From Actinomycetes bacterium (GTDB lineage: Bacteria > Actinomycetota > Thermoleophilia > Miltoncostaeales > Miltoncostaeaceae), in assembly GCA_024639225.1 (NCBI GenBank), contig JAHEIS010000009.1:1-37965 (forward strand): a stretch of DNA of 37,965 bases, in the 5' to 3' direction. Position numbers and translations under genes: made by a program. The stretch's first letter is position 1. Every line of letters starts with the position of its first letter. Positions 1 to 9,254 of the stretch are shown one piece after another. The notes under the pieces were generated by a model. The model did not search any database. It was not told where the DNA came from and was given only the letters and a program-made list of their open reading frames with translations.

Positions 1-1
1 G

Positions 2-818
<817 letters not shown>

Positions 819-834
<16 letters not shown>

Positions 835-1841
835 CCGTTGCGGATCTGACGCAGGCGGGCGGCGACGGTCCGAAGGGGGGCGGTCAATCGCCACGAGGCG
901 CTGCGGCGCATCTGGGCGAGGGCCGCATCAAGGCCGTCCAGCTGGGCGGTCAGCTCGCCGTTGCGGAGCATCTCGTCGCGCAGTCTGCGATGGGTCTCGG
1001 TCAGCTCCTCATGGGTCGCCTTCTGGAGGAGCGTCACCTCGTGGAGGGCGTCACCGCGTTCGCTCGCCAAGCGCGTCGCGTCCCGCTCGACCCGGGGGAT
1101 GAAGTTGTCGGTCGAGTTCGGGGGCACGCGGAAGTGCGGGGCGAGATCAGCCGCGTGCTCGGAGGCTGCATAGAAGCGGTTGACGCCGTCGAAGACCAGG
1201 AGTTCGTACCCCGCCGCGTGGAGGATCGGCTCCCAGTCCTCGTGACTGGGCTCGTGGGTGTCGGGCCGGACGCTCTCGACGATGATCACCCGGGGACGGT
1301 GCGCGGCGAAGTCCGCCCCCGCGAGGACGGCGTGCTCCATGCCCTCGACGTCGACGCTGAGGAAATGGATCTCATCGGGTGCGTGCTCGGCGAGGACGTC
1401 GGCGAGTCGACGTGCAGGGCGACGGATGGGGCGGGTCTCCCAGCGGCCCTCGTAGCGTAGGGCGACGTCCGGATCGGCGGTCGACAGACCGGTGTCGACG
1501 ACCTCGGTCATCTCGACGTCCTCGTCAGAGTCCGAGATGCAGATGTTCAGGTTGATGTCACGAGGCCGTGCGGCCTCGATCAGCCGGAACCATGAGGTCA
1601 CGGGCTCGACGTTGATCCCGCGCCAGCCGTTGCTGTAGAACAGCGCGGTGAGCGAGTCGGCCGGTGAGTTGGCGCCGACGTCGACATAGAAACCACGCGG
1701 GATGTCCCGGAACGCGCGCCAGAGGAGGATGTCCTCGTGGTTCTGCGCGTAGCTGATCAACTGCGGGGTGTCCGCAGGCCCGGAAGCAGTGTCCGCGCCG
1801 CGGTTCTCGAGCCCGGACGGGCTGCGTCCCGACTCGGTCAC
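819..1841 (-). CDS. FkbM-family SAM-dependent methyltransferase with C-terminal coiled coil
   Basis: Predicted 340-residue methyltransferase of the FkbM type, the family that O-methylates sugars or polyketides using S-adenosylmethionine. After a short N-terminus comes YAQNHEDILLWRAF, then GFYVDVGANSP as SAM-binding motif I, GINVEPV as the acidic end of strand 2, and FLSVDVEGME, the characteristic D-x-E-G-x-E motif. The last ~90 residues look like a coiled coil (LTETHRRLRDEML...ELTAQLDGLDAALAQM) ending in SWRLTAPLR, a tail common on polysaccharide-cluster enzymes. The start is the GTG at 1841, which overlaps the GT2 stop as GTGA; longer open frames upstream only read through that gene in another frame. 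It is the last gene of the 8225-to-819 operon, so methyl decoration of the exported glycan is the likely job. The sugar acceptor cannot be read from sequence. Confidence 0.85.
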
Positions 1842-2896
1842 GCCCCGGATCGCAGTCGTCCCGGCGGGGCCGGAGGGTCGTCCGTGACGGGCGACCGCGA
1901 TCCGGAGGCGGGCGGCGTCGTCGCCTCCGCCGAAGCCCGTCCCTCGGGCCGGATACCCGCCGCGAGTTCGAGTCCGCGCACACGGCGGAGCGTGCGTTCG
2001 CCGATGAGGCGGTTGGCGCGCAGCAGGTCCCCGATCACTCCCAGGGCGATGAGCTGCACGGCCATCACCAAGGCGACGGCGCCGACGATGAGGGACTGGA
2101 TGTGCCCGCTGCCGTCGCCGTTGAGGAAGAACCAGCCGAAGCGAGCGAACAGAAGCGCGCCGACGGCGCCGAAGACGATGGCGGGGTAGAGAAAGACGCG
2201 TAGCGGCTCGTGCATCGCATAGATGCGCAGAATCGTCGTCGCGGACCGGCGGATGTACTGCCGCTTCGACGAGAACAGGCGTGAGGGCCGGGTCGTCGGA
2301 TTCGTCCGCACCGGCACATGGCCCACGGCGATGTCGTCCTTGCCGGCCTGGATCACGGTCTCGAGCGTGTAGCTGAACGCCGACACGACGTTCACCCGCA
2401 GCGCCGCCTCGCGGTTGTAGGCACGGAAACCGGAGGTCGCATCGGGGACGTCGGTGCCTGAAGCCTGGCGGACGACCCACGACCCCACCCGCTGCAGAAC
2501 CTTCTTGGTCGTCGTGAACTCCGCGTGATTGGCGATGTCGCGCGAGCCGATCACGAAGTCCGCGGTGCCGTCGACGATGGGCCGCACGATCTCGGCGATG
2601 TCCGCCGAGCTGTACTGATTGTCCGCGTCCGTGTTGACGATCGCGTCCGCGCCCAGCTTGAGCGCCGCATCCAACCCCGTCTGGAAGGCCACCGCCAGGC
2701 CCTTGTTCCGCGGAAAGCTGACGATGTGGTCGACGCCGGCCTCGCGGGCGACCTCGACCGTGCGGTCCGTCGAGCCGTCGTCGATGACGAGCCAGACGAC
2801 CTCATCGAACCCGGGGACGCTCCGCGGCAGATCCGCCAGAGTGCGGGCGAGGGTGGCCTCTTCATTGAGGCACGGGATCTGGATCACGAGGCGCAG
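1838..2896 (-). CDS. GT2 glycosyltransferase, polyprenyl-phosphate mannosyltransferase-like, two C-terminal TM helices
   Basis: Family 2 (GT-A fold) glycosyltransferase resembling dolichyl/polyprenyl-phosphate sugar synthases. It shows IQIPCLNEEATL at the first strand, VIDDGSTDRT, the metal-binding NTDADNQY (DxD-like), and TSGFRAYNR. Two hydrophobic stretches near the C-terminus (around FLYPAIVFGAVGALLF and LIVGAVALVMAVQLIALGVIG) would anchor it in the membrane, so it could load a sugar onto a lipid carrier or extend a lipid-linked chain. Start choice: the family begins M-(K/R)-L-V-I-Q-I-P. Here that Met position is CTG (2896), preceded by GGGAG eight bases upstream. The nearest conventional start is GTG at 2887, which would remove three residues of the first strand and has no Shine-Dalgarno sequence. 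A TAGTTT box (2933-2928) could be an internal promoter. The end overlaps the FkbM start (GTGA). Family call is firm; the start is uncertain. Confidence 0.87.
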   Translation of the reverse strand: MRLVIQIPCLNEEATLARTLADLPRSVPGFDEVVWLVIDDGSTDRTVEVAREAGVDHIVSFPRNKGLAVAFQTGLDAALKLGADAIVNTDADNQYSSADIAEIVRPIVDGTADFVIGSRDIANHAEFTTTKKVLQRVGSWVVRQASGTDVPDATSGFRAYNREAALRVNVVSAFSYTLETVIQAGKDDIAVGHVPVRTNPTTRPSRLFSSKRQYIRRSATTILRIYAMHEPLRVFLYPAIVFGAVGALLFARFGWFFLNGDGSGHIQSLIVGAVALVMAVQLIALGVIGDLLRANRLIGERTLRRVRGLELAAGIRPEGRASAEATTPPASGSRSPVTDDPPAPPGRLRSGA

Positions 2897-2931
2897 TAGG
2901 AGGACTCCCGGGCGGAAGGACTGTCCGAAAA

Positions 2932-3636
2932 CTACAGCGAACCCGGGCGGGCACCCAACGTCGCGTCGCCCAACATCGCCGCAGCGATGTCCGCGGGTCG
3001 CGGCAGCGCGTCCGCCGTCCGGCGGCCCTCGAGCGCGAGGGCCCGGGCGATCGGCGGCGTCTCGGCGAGGAACGTCGTCACCTCGTCGACTTCGAGAACG
3101 CTCCGGGCGATCAGCGCCGCGCCCCCGCCGAGGGGCGGTGGCGGGGTCTGTGCGAGGACGATCACGGCCCGCTGACGCCGCCAGGCCGCAACAGCCTCGG
3201 CGACGGCGGTCGAACCCCGGGTTCCGACCCAGGCGACCCCGCAGGTCTCCGGCAGGCATTCGCGGCGCCGGTGTCGCCGGACCCAGGCGTCTCCGAGGGG
3301 CGTCCCGAGCGCCGGAGGGGCGAAAGGCCCCGTTGATGTGACGGCTGGAACGGGCATGAGCTCGTCGACGGCGTGGTCGAGATCATCGGCGTCGGCCACG
3401 AAGCCGAAACTCCGCTCCGCCCGCGCGGCGAGCGCCGGACCGTACATGCCGTGAGGCACGATGATCGCCCGCACCGGCCCGTTCCAGGCCGCGACCAGGT
3501 TCCAGTCCGCGGCCCGGGGAGAGCCGATGACCCACATGGTGCGCTCGTCGCGCCCGTCATGTTCGGCAACCGCGGCGGCGACGGCGCGTAGAACCGCGTC
3601 AAGCGCGGGCGAGCCGCCCATTCCGGTGACGATCAC
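2932..3636 (-). CDS. Unrecognised 234-residue protein inside the glycan operon
   Basis: I do not recognise this family. It starts at a GTG that overlaps the upstream glycosyltransferase stop (GTGA), has strong GC-third-position bias and lies within a tight operon, so it is very likely translated. The N-terminus (MIVTGMGGSPALDAVLRAV) looks like a Rossmann-type strand with a glycine loop and helix, followed by alternating strand-like stretches (RTMWVIGSP, VRAIIVPHGMYGP). The C-terminal half has VAWVGTRGSTAVAEAVAAW, AVIVLAQTPPPPLGGGAALI and EVTTFLAE. This alternation suggests a compact alpha/beta fold, perhaps a reduced GT-B-like or nucleotide-binding protein, but no EX7E motif or other glycosyltransferase motif is visible. 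No signal peptide or membrane segment is seen. Two Cys residues lie close together (CLPETCG). A role in glycan assembly is suggested by position only. Confidence 0.75.
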   Translation of the reverse strand: MIVTGMGGSPALDAVLRAVAAAVAEHDGRDERTMWVIGSPRAADWNLVAAWNGPVRAIIVPHGMYGPALAARAERSFGFVADADDLDHAVDELMPVPAVTSTGPFAPPALGTPLGDAWVRRHRRRECLPETCGVAWVGTRGSTAVAEAVAAWRRQRAVIVLAQTPPPPLGGGAALIARSVLEVDEVTTFLAETPPIARALALEGRRTADALPRPADIAAAMLGDATLGARPGSL

Positions 3637-4682
3637 GCGACGACCCGCGTTGCGAAGGCCAGAAGGCGTTCCCCGACGGCGTCAGCGGCGAAGTTCTCGA
3701 GCCGTCCGGCGGCACCGGCGAGCATCGCCCCGCGAAGCGCTGGGTCCCCGGCCACCGCGCGCACGGCCTCGGCCGCGAGTGAGGGCTCCTTGGTCGGCAG
3801 GATGAGGCCGGCGTCGCCGAGCGTCTCCGCGACGGCGCCGGCATCGAAGCCGATGATCGGGAGCCCGACATCCAGCGCCTCGAGCAGCGGGACGCAGAAC
3901 CCCTCGTGGTCGGACAGGCAGAGGAAGATGTCAGCCGATCGGTAAGCCTCGCGCAGGGCGCCGTCGGACATGGCCCCGCCGAACGCGACGTGATCGGATA
4001 TCCCCAGCTCGGCGCAGAGGCCGCGACAGTACTGTTCGTAGGCCGGCGCCGCGTCCCATGAGCCGATCATCTGCAGGCGCGCCGCGCACCCCGTCTCGTG
4101 CAGCGCGGCGACCGCCAGGATGAGATCGTGCTGAGCCTTGTTGGGAATGCCGCGGCCCACGAACAGAAGCATCGGCGCGTCCGGATCGGGTTCATCCCTC
4201 GTGTGGACGGAACCGACCTCGAGGGCGCGGCGGAGAATCCCGACGGCCTCGACGTCGGACGCCCCGAGGTCCCGCAGCTCGAGCGCGTTGAACTCCGAGT
4301 CGGCGCAGGCATGATCGACCGCGGTGGCGAAGCGACCGAGGTCACGGCGACCGACCGCACACTGGCGGGCGACGTGAGGAGCGTGGCGCCAGAGCAGCTC
4401 AGCCGGCGTGATGTTGTGGTAGTGCAGCGCGGTCCGGTCAAAGCGCCGGAGCGCGATGTCGAACGCGGCGGAGTTGATCGAGTAGTGCAGGATCGCCGCG
4501 GCTCCGGGCGCGGGATCGATCGCCGTCGCCGGCCGGATGACATTCGCCAGATCGGGGTGGATGTGTTCGGCGTAGATCTCCGACTCGTAGCCGTTGGCAC
4601 GCAGGAGCTCGCGGGACCGGAGCAGGTGATGGCTGATGGCATCGCGCGGCGCGACTCCTGCGGCGATCTGGTGGAGCGTCAT
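3633..4682 (-). CDS. GT4 (GT-B) glycosyltransferase, probable mannosyltransferase-like
   Basis: A 349-residue retaining glycosyltransferase of family 4. The N-terminus (MTLHQIAAGVAPRDAISHHLL, then SEIYAEHIHPDLANVI and LHYHNITPAELLW) matches a subgroup common in O-antigen-type clusters. The C-terminal domain has LLFVGRGIPNKAQHDLI and the EX7E motif EGFCVPLLE in DHEGFCVPLLEALDVGLPIIGFD, where the donor nucleotide-sugar phosphates bind. The start is the ATG at 4682, overlapping the preceding stop by ATGA; further open frame upstream belongs to the neighbour read in another frame. The stop overlaps the start of the unknown 234-residue gene (GTGA). It presumably adds a sugar (mannose or a deoxy-mannose derivative, given gmd nearby) to the exported chain; donor and linkage are not readable. 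Confidence 0.88.
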   Translation of the reverse strand: MTLHQIAAGVAPRDAISHHLLRSRELLRANGYESEIYAEHIHPDLANVIRPATAIDPAPGAAAILHYSINSAAFDIALRRFDRTALHYHNITPAELLWRHAPHVARQCAVGRRDLGRFATAVDHACADSEFNALELRDLGASDVEAVGILRRALEVGSVHTRDEPDPDAPMLLFVGRGIPNKAQHDLILAVAALHETGCAARLQMIGSWDAAPAYEQYCRGLCAELGISDHVAFGGAMSDGALREAYRSADIFLCLSDHEGFCVPLLEALDVGLPIIGFDAGAVAETLGDAGLILPTKEPSLAAEAVRAVAGDPALRGAMLAGAAGRLENFAADAVGERLLAFATRVVA

Positions 4683-5863
4683 GCCCACGCGTCGATCGCT
4701 TCCAGGCAGCGGGTCCGGACGGCGTCCCAACTGAAGCGATCTCGCACGTAGGCCGCCCCGGCGCGACCGAGCCGGGCGCGCAGATCGTCATCGTCGAGCA
4801 GCATCGCCAGGGCGGCCCGGAACTCGGCTGGGTCCTCGTACCAGAGCCCGCCGCCGGAGGCGCGCGCATGATCGGCCAGGACGACCGAACCGCCGTTGAC
4901 CAGGGCCGGCGTTCCGGCCAGCCATGCCTCCATCAGCACGAGGCCGAAACTCTCGAGCCGCGACGGGTGCAGCAGGACCGACGCACCCGCGAACGCCGCG
5001 GCCTTTTCCGCCTCCGGCACGAATCCGAGGTCGATCACGTGGCCCGAGAGCTCAGGCGCCGGTTTGAGGTCGCCGGACCCCATCAGGGCCAGTGGCGGGA
5101 CATCGTGGCGCTCGCGGCGGAAACCGGCGTACAGATCGAACAGCTCGCCGAGACCCTTCCCTTCCTCGCGGCGCCCCGCGTAGAGCACGTAGCCGGGGTC
5201 GATGCCCCGCGCGGCGCAGAAGTCCGCGGGGTCCGGCGGGGCGTCGTGGGGAGCGAATCCCACACCGCCCACCATGATTCGCGCCCGGGGGGCCAGGCTG
5301 GCGAGGAGGCGTGCCTCACCGCCGGTGTTCACGAAGCAGCCGCGCGCCGCCGCCAGCATGTCGCGGACCACGCGCGTCCGGGCGTAGGGCTCGTCGTGGA
5401 GACACGGGATCAGGATCGTCTTGTCGGGGCGGGTCGTGACGGCGGCGTGAGTCGTACCGAAGAGGTACGGCATGGCGAAGATCGCATCGAGATCGTCGCG
5501 CGACGCGAGGGCGGAGTTGAGCGCCGCGGAGCGCACGTTCGCGGCCATCCAGCGGAGCTCGTCGAGGTAGGAGACGGCGCCTTCGCGGGCGATCTGGTGG
5601 TGGAATCGGAAGAACAGCTCGTTGTCCCGGTCGGCGTCGACCGGGAAGCGGTGGACGGTGACACCGCCCGTCTCGACGCTGCCGGGAGGATGATGGTCCT
5701 CCCAGGTGAAGTGGTCGACCGCGCAGGTCGTGAAGACCTCGACCTCGTGCCCGGCGCCCGCGAGATCCTCGGCGACGGCGCGGCAGTGGGCCTCGGCACC
5801 TCCGAGGATGTCCGCCCCGTAGCGAGGTACGACGAAGGCGATGCGCCTAGGAGACGCGGGCAA
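4679..5863 (-). CDS. GT4 glycosyltransferase; TTG start inferred
   Basis: Family 4 glycosyltransferase of 394 residues if the TTG at 5863 is used. It opens RRIAFVVPRYGADILGGAEAH, the usual first strand with the donor/acceptor Gly loop. Later marks are VLYAGRREEGKGLGELFDLY and the EX7E motif ESFGLVLME in HPSRLESFGLVLMEAWLAGTPALV. Related proteins begin M-R-I-A-F; here that Met position is AGG, and no ATG, GTG or CTG lies nearby in frame. The TTG 15 bases further upstream gives MPASPRRIAF and overlaps the end of the methyltransferase gene by 17 bases, compatible with translational coupling, although no Shine-Dalgarno sequence is seen. A T-to-G change or sequence error at the original ATG is an alternative. 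It is clearly similar to the GT4 at 22777-23967. The end overlaps the next GT4 start (ATGA). Confidence 0.85.
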   Translation of the reverse strand: MPASPRRIAFVVPRYGADILGGAEAHCRAVAEDLAGAGHEVEVFTTCAVDHFTWEDHHPPGSVETGGVTVHRFPVDADRDNELFFRFHHQIAREGAVSYLDELRWMAANVRSAALNSALASRDDLDAIFAMPYLFGTTHAAVTTRPDKTILIPCLHDEPYARTRVVRDMLAAARGCFVNTGGEARLLASLAPRARIMVGGVGFAPHDAPPDPADFCAARGIDPGYVLYAGRREEGKGLGELFDLYAGFRRERHDVPPLALMGSGDLKPAPELSGHVIDLGFVPEAEKAAAFAGASVLLHPSRLESFGLVLMEAWLAGTPALVNGGSVVLADHARASGGGLWYEDPAEFRAALAMLLDDDDLRARLGRAGAAYVRDRFSWDAVRTRCLEAIDAWA

Positions 5864-6911
5864 CGACGACGGCGCAGCGGGCGCTCGTCCGCAGGGACTC
5901 GTCGGCGGACGAACCGTCGTCGCCGACCCACACCGTCCGGGGGGCACTGAAGCCCGCGGCAGACAGCAACGCGGCGACCGTTCTCGGGTCGACCGGGCGC
6001 AGGCGCCACGGATCGCTCCAGAATTCCTCGCGCTCGGCGGGCGCCGCGTAATTGCGGACGACAACGGCCACCATTCCCCGCTCGCCGAGGACCCGACGCG
6101 CCTCCCGGAGCACGGCGGCCGTCTCCTCCACGGGCCGCGACTCGGCGAACTCCCGGATCACGATGCGTCCAAGGCCGGCGGTCCCGCAAGTCCGGAGGTG
6201 GGCGAGCGGCTCGTCCGCCGCAGCGGTTCTCCCGGCACGGACCGCGGCGTCGACGAGGCCTCGGCGCGCATCGATGCCGGTCATCCCGTCGCCCAGCGCG
6301 TCCAGCAGTTCGCCCCGGCCGCAGCCGATCAGCAGGCCCTCGCCGGGGGCCGCCGAGAGCTCGCCGGCGATCGCCGGGCCGAGTGCGGCGGGGGAATCGG
6401 CCTCGGGGAGTTCGAGAGGCGGGGATGCCGGAGCCGCGTCGTCAGTCACCATGCCGGCGAGACGCTCGATTCGGGCCTCGAGCGACGCCAGACCTCCCCC
6501 GTCCTGGCCGGCCCGGACCTCGGCGAGATCGCGCCGCAGCCGCTGGACCTCGGCGCCGAGGGATGTCGCGTAGGCGGTGATCTGAGCATGGAAGGCGTTG
6601 AGCTGGTCGGCGAGGTCGGCGAGGTTGCGCCAATTGGCGCGGACGATCTGCTGCTTGACCCGCTCGAGCGCCTTGCCCACGAGCGGCGAGCCAGACGGGC
6701 TCGTGATCAGACCGGGCGTCACATGGGAGACGAGCTGCGCCCGCTCCAGCTGCTCCGCGTCCCAGGCCGCGTCGGACAGGCGCAGGTCCGCGGCGAGGTC
6801 ATCGGTGACGTAGAGGCCCTCGGCCTTCCTGCCGGCGATCCGGGCACGGAGATCGTTCATGAGCGCCTCGACGTCGACCGCCGGGGGCTGTTGGGCACCG
6901 TCTCGGCTCAC
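5847..6911 (-). CDS. Coiled-coil SAM methyltransferase, possible glycan chain-capping enzyme
   Basis: A 354-residue protein with a long N-terminal region (LVGKALERVKQQIVRANWRNLADL...) leading into a coiled coil at about residues 95-155 (ITAYATSLGAEVQRLRRDLAEVRA). A class I methyltransferase-like Rossmann domain follows: GEGLLIGCGRGELLDAL at ~190-206 as SAM motif I, GIDARRGLVDAA as the strand-2 loop, IVIREFAES, then VLREARRVLGERGMVAVVVRNY. Combining a coiled coil with a methyltransferase in an ABC-exporter glycan operon recalls WbdD-type chain terminators, whose methylation or phosphomethylation caps the chain and whose coiled coil measures its length. No kinase domain is seen here. The GTG start at 6911 has TATGCT six bases upstream, suggesting an internal leaderless transcript 39 bases after wzt. 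Methyltransferase-fold call is good; the capping role is inference. Confidence 0.8.
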   Translation of the reverse strand: MSRDGAQQPPAVDVEALMNDLRARIAGRKAEGLYVTDDLAADLRLSDAAWDAEQLERAQLVSHVTPGLITSPSGSPLVGKALERVKQQIVRANWRNLADLADQLNAFHAQITAYATSLGAEVQRLRRDLAEVRAGQDGGGLASLEARIERLAGMVTDDAAPASPPLELPEADSPAALGPAIAGELSAAPGEGLLIGCGRGELLDALGDGMTGIDARRGLVDAAVRAGRTAAADEPLAHLRTCGTAGLGRIVIREFAESRPVEETAAVLREARRVLGERGMVAVVVRNYAAPAEREEFWSDPWRLRPVDPRTVAALLSAAGFSAPRTVWVGDDGSSADESLRTSARCAVVVARVS

Positions 6912-6917
6912 TGGCTG

Positions 6918-6923
6918 AGCATA
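6918..6923 (-). promoter_or_regulatory. -10 box TATGCT for leaderless start at 6911
   Basis: TATGCT on the minus strand ends six bases before the GTG start at 6911, placing the expected transcription start at or next to the first base of the start codon. There is no Shine-Dalgarno sequence and no convincing -35. The box sits between the wzt stop and the methyltransferase start, so the lower part of the operon may have its own promoter. Confidence 0.55.
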
Positions 6924-6950
6924 GCTTCCGTGTCCCGCGGCCCGGACCGG

Positions 6951-8225
6951 TCAGCTCGCGGAATCGGCCGCGAGGGGGGTGTTCTCCGCCGCGACCGACC
7001 AGCTCCCGGAGAGGTCGATGGGGCCGACTCCGGTGCCGCGCGCGAACACGGTGAACTCGAGCCAGCGGTCGAGCCAGTGGAAGACGACCGACTCGTCGTG
7101 GGAGACGACCGCCAGGCGGACCAGGAAGCTTCCCTCGTGGAGTGGGAGGCTCGGAATCATGAAGCGGACGACGCGGGGGCGATCGATGAGGCCGACCTCG
7201 AGCGAATCCAGCCGGGTGTTGGTGCCATAACACTGCATGCCCTCGACGGTCTCGATGCCGATCCCGAAAAGCGGGGTCTCGACCGGCTGCCGCGGCAGGA
7301 CTGTCATCTCGATCGTCATCGGCTCACCGCCGAGGAAACGGTCGGCCGGACCGTGGGGTCCCCGGAGCCCGGCAGACGTGATGATGACATCACCCGAGCC
7401 CCAGGACCGGTCATCACCCCGGCCCAGGGCGGCGCCATCGTCCCCGCCGACCGGGGTCGCAGGCGCGCTCTCGTCGCCTTCCGCCTGGGTGAGGCGGCGG
7501 TGGTAGCCCGTGAGCACCTTGGCCGGATCCCCGTCCTCGGCGACGAGGCCCCCATCCAGCAAGATCGCCCGGTCACACACCCGCTCGACGGCCGCGGGAT
7601 CATGGGACACGAACACGAGGGTCCCGCCGGCCCGGCGGAAGCTGAAGATCCGCGCGAGGCACTTGCGCTGGAAGGCCTCGTCGCCGACGGCCAGAACCTC
7701 GTCGAGCAGGAGGACGTCAGGGTTGACGTGGCTCGACACGGCGAAGGCGAGACGCATCTGCATGCCGCTCGAATAGGTGCGGATCGGTGCGTCGATGAAG
7801 TCCGCCAATTCGGCGAACGCGACGATCTCATCCATCCTTTCGTCGACCTCGGCGCGGGAGAGCCCGTGAATCGACGCGTTCATGTGAACGTTTTCACGAC
7901 CGGAGAAGTCCGGGTGGAAACCGGCGCCGAGCTCGAGCATCGCGGCGATGCTCCCACCGACCGCGACCGATCCCGAGTCGGGGGGTATGATCCCGGCGAT
8001 CAGCTTGAGAAGGGTGCTTTTGCCCGAGCCGTTGGCCCCGATGATCCCGACCGCCTCGCCCGCGCTGATCGTCAGATCAACCCCGCGCAGGGCGACGTGC
8101 TCCCGGGCGCGGGGCCGCTCCCGGCGGACGAGGGTTGCCTTGAGCGTCGGGGTCTGGTCCTGGAGCACGCGATAGCTCCGGTGGACGTTCGAGACCCGGA
8201 TTTCCCCGGGGCGCAACGGTTCCAT
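6951..8225 (-). CDS. wzt: Polysaccharide ABC exporter ATPase with C-terminal glycan-recognition domain (Wzt-type)
   Basis: A 424-residue cytoplasmic ATPase that powers export of a lipid-linked polysaccharide through the Wzm permease (10035-9232). Residues 1-~240 form the nucleotide-binding domain: Walker A GANGSGKST at ~63-71, LELGAGFHPDFSGRENV typical of the O-antigen/teichoic-acid exporter subfamily, signature YSSGMQMRL at ~151, Walker B VLLLDEVLAVGD at ~171, and the switch His in VSHD at ~208. After a low-complexity linker (EGDESAPATPVGGDDG) comes a ~150-residue beta-rich region (EPMTIEMTVLP...FGIGIETVEGMQCYGTNTRLD...GSFLVRLAVVSHD), the Wzt C-terminal carbohydrate-binding module that recognises the finished chain end. 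The ATG at 8225 is the only sensible start and has TACAAT six bases upstream. This is the first gene of the operon running to 819. Confidence 0.93.
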   Translation of the reverse strand: MEPLRPGEIRVSNVHRSYRVLQDQTPTLKATLVRRERPRAREHVALRGVDLTISAGEAVGIIGANGSGKSTLLKLIAGIIPPDSGSVAVGGSIAAMLELGAGFHPDFSGRENVHMNASIHGLSRAEVDERMDEIVAFAELADFIDAPIRTYSSGMQMRLAFAVSSHVNPDVLLLDEVLAVGDEAFQRKCLARIFSFRRAGGTLVFVSHDPAAVERVCDRAILLDGGLVAEDGDPAKVLTGYHRRLTQAEGDESAPATPVGGDDGAALGRGDDRSWGSGDVIITSAGLRGPHGPADRFLGGEPMTIEMTVLPRQPVETPLFGIGIETVEGMQCYGTNTRLDSLEVGLIDRPRVVRFMIPSLPLHEGSFLVRLAVVSHDESVVFHWLDRWLEFTVFARGTGVGPIDLSGSWSVAAENTPLAADSAS

Positions 8226-8231
8226 CGTGCG

Positions 8232-8237
8232 ATTGTA
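8232..8237 (-). promoter_or_regulatory. -10 box TACAAT for leaderless wzt
   Basis: A near-consensus TACAAT on the minus strand lies exactly six bases before the wzt ATG (8225). Transcription would begin at the A of the ATG, giving a leaderless mRNA. TTGCCG lies only 13 bases further upstream, too close for a standard -35. This is probably the head promoter of the polysaccharide operon. Confidence 0.65.
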
Positions 8238-8287
8238 GTGGCACGATCCTCGGCAACCGGCCTTCCGCGAACCCGAGTGACCACGAC

Positions 8288-9235
8288 GTGCCGATGAACG
8301 ACACCCCACCTGACGCCGACCGCTTCCCACCCGAGGTACGGGCCCGGGTCGAGATGACCGTGGGGTGCGGTGATTGCGACGGACTCCCCAAGGTCGCGGA
8401 CGCTGGCACGATCGTGGAGCGCGAGGGGGAGCTCTGGCAGGTGATGCACAACGGACTGCTGGTACCCGCGGGCGGGTACCACGGCGACTGGATGATCGAG
8501 GTGATCCGCCGCTTGCGCGGGCACCATGAGCCGCAGGAGGAACTCCTCTTCGCCGAGGTCCTGAGCCACTGTGCGCCGGGGAGCACGATGGTCGAACTCG
8601 GTGCCTTCTGGAGCTACTACGCAGCGTGGTTCGTGTCGACGGTCCCGGGCGGGCGGGCCGTCCTGCTCGAAGCCGACGAGCCGAGCCTCGCGGTCGGTCG
8701 CGCGACCTTCGCGGGCAACGGGCTGGACGCTGACTTTCATCTCGCCGTCGTGGGCGCGACGCCGGCGACCGCGGTCGACTTCGTGCGCGAGAGCGACGGT
8801 GCCCGCGTCCGCATCCCCCGGCATTCGGTGGCATCGCTCGCCGAAAGTGCCGGGGTTGAACGAATCGAGCTGCTGCTGGCCGACGTCCAGGGCGCTGAAC
8901 TGGAGGCGCTGGAGGGCAGTGCCGAGTTCGTCGCGGCGGGGCGGCTGCGGTTCTGCGTGGTCTCGACGCATCACCACTCGATCAGCGGCGATCCCCTCAC
9001 CCACCAGCGCTGTCTCGCGTGGGTACGCGACCACGGCGGCCATGTCATCGCGGAGCACAGCGTCGCGGAGTCCTTCAGCGGCGACGGCCTGATCGTCGCC
9101 TCGTTCGCGGACACAGACCGAAACATCGCCCCGATCCCCATGAGTCGCAACCGCGCCTGCGACTCGCAGTTCGGCGAGGCGGAGTATGACCTGGCGGTCG
9201 CCTGGGATCGCCTCTTCGGCGACGGCGCGGCCTAG
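8288..9235 (+). CDS. FkbM-family methyltransferase
   Basis: A 315-residue methyltransferase-like protein. The N-terminal ~90 residues carry VGCGDCDGLPKV and GGYHGDWMIEVIRRLRGHHEPQEELLF. The Rossmann core follows with MVELGAFWSYYAAWF (SAM motif I in a degenerate form), AVLLEADEPSLAVG, and LLLADVQGAELEALE, the FkbM D-x-(E/Q)-G-x-E motif. The sequence FCVVSTHHHSISGDPLTH and the C-terminal RNIAPIPMSRNRACDSQFGEAEYDLAVAWDRLF complete it. The GTG at 8288 was chosen; the ATG at 8294 is equally possible and neither has a Shine-Dalgarno sequence. The gene is divergent from wzt and tail-to-tail with wzm, whose stop it shares in the palindrome CTAG. It likely methylates a sugar of the exported glycan. 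The sequence differs clearly from the FkbM gene at 819-1841. Confidence 0.82.
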   Translation: MPMNDTPPDADRFPPEVRARVEMTVGCGDCDGLPKVADAGTIVEREGELWQVMHNGLLVPAGGYHGDWMIEVIRRLRGHHEPQEELLFAEVLSHCAPGSTMVELGAFWSYYAAWFVSTVPGGRAVLLEADEPSLAVGRATFAGNGLDADFHLAVVGATPATAVDFVRESDGARVRIPRHSVASLAESAGVERIELLLADVQGAELEALEGSAEFVAAGRLRFCVVSTHHHSISGDPLTHQRCLAWVRDHGGHVIAEHSVAESFSGDGLIVASFADTDRNIAPIPMSRNRACDSQFGEAEYDLAVAWDRLFGDGAA

Positions 9236-9254
9236 AGCTGCAGCGCCATGTCGC
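9219..9254. terminator. Hairpin around the shared CTAG stop of convergent genes
   Basis: GCGACGGCGC (9219-9228) pairs with GCGCC (9243-9247) and GTCGC (9250-9254) across a two-base AT bulge. The loop holds the CTAG at 9232-9235, which gives both the plus-strand FkbM gene and the minus-strand wzm gene their TAG stops. No T-tract follows on either strand. The structure is visible; its activity as a bidirectional terminator is inferred. Confidence 0.5.

Noticed and set aside
5841-8297. 818-codon open frame on the plus strand opposite the methyltransferase and wzt genes
   Set aside because: Its translation is Arg/Gly/Asp-rich without any fold-like motif, and it mirrors two clear minus-strand genes; long antisense frames are expected at about 70% GC.
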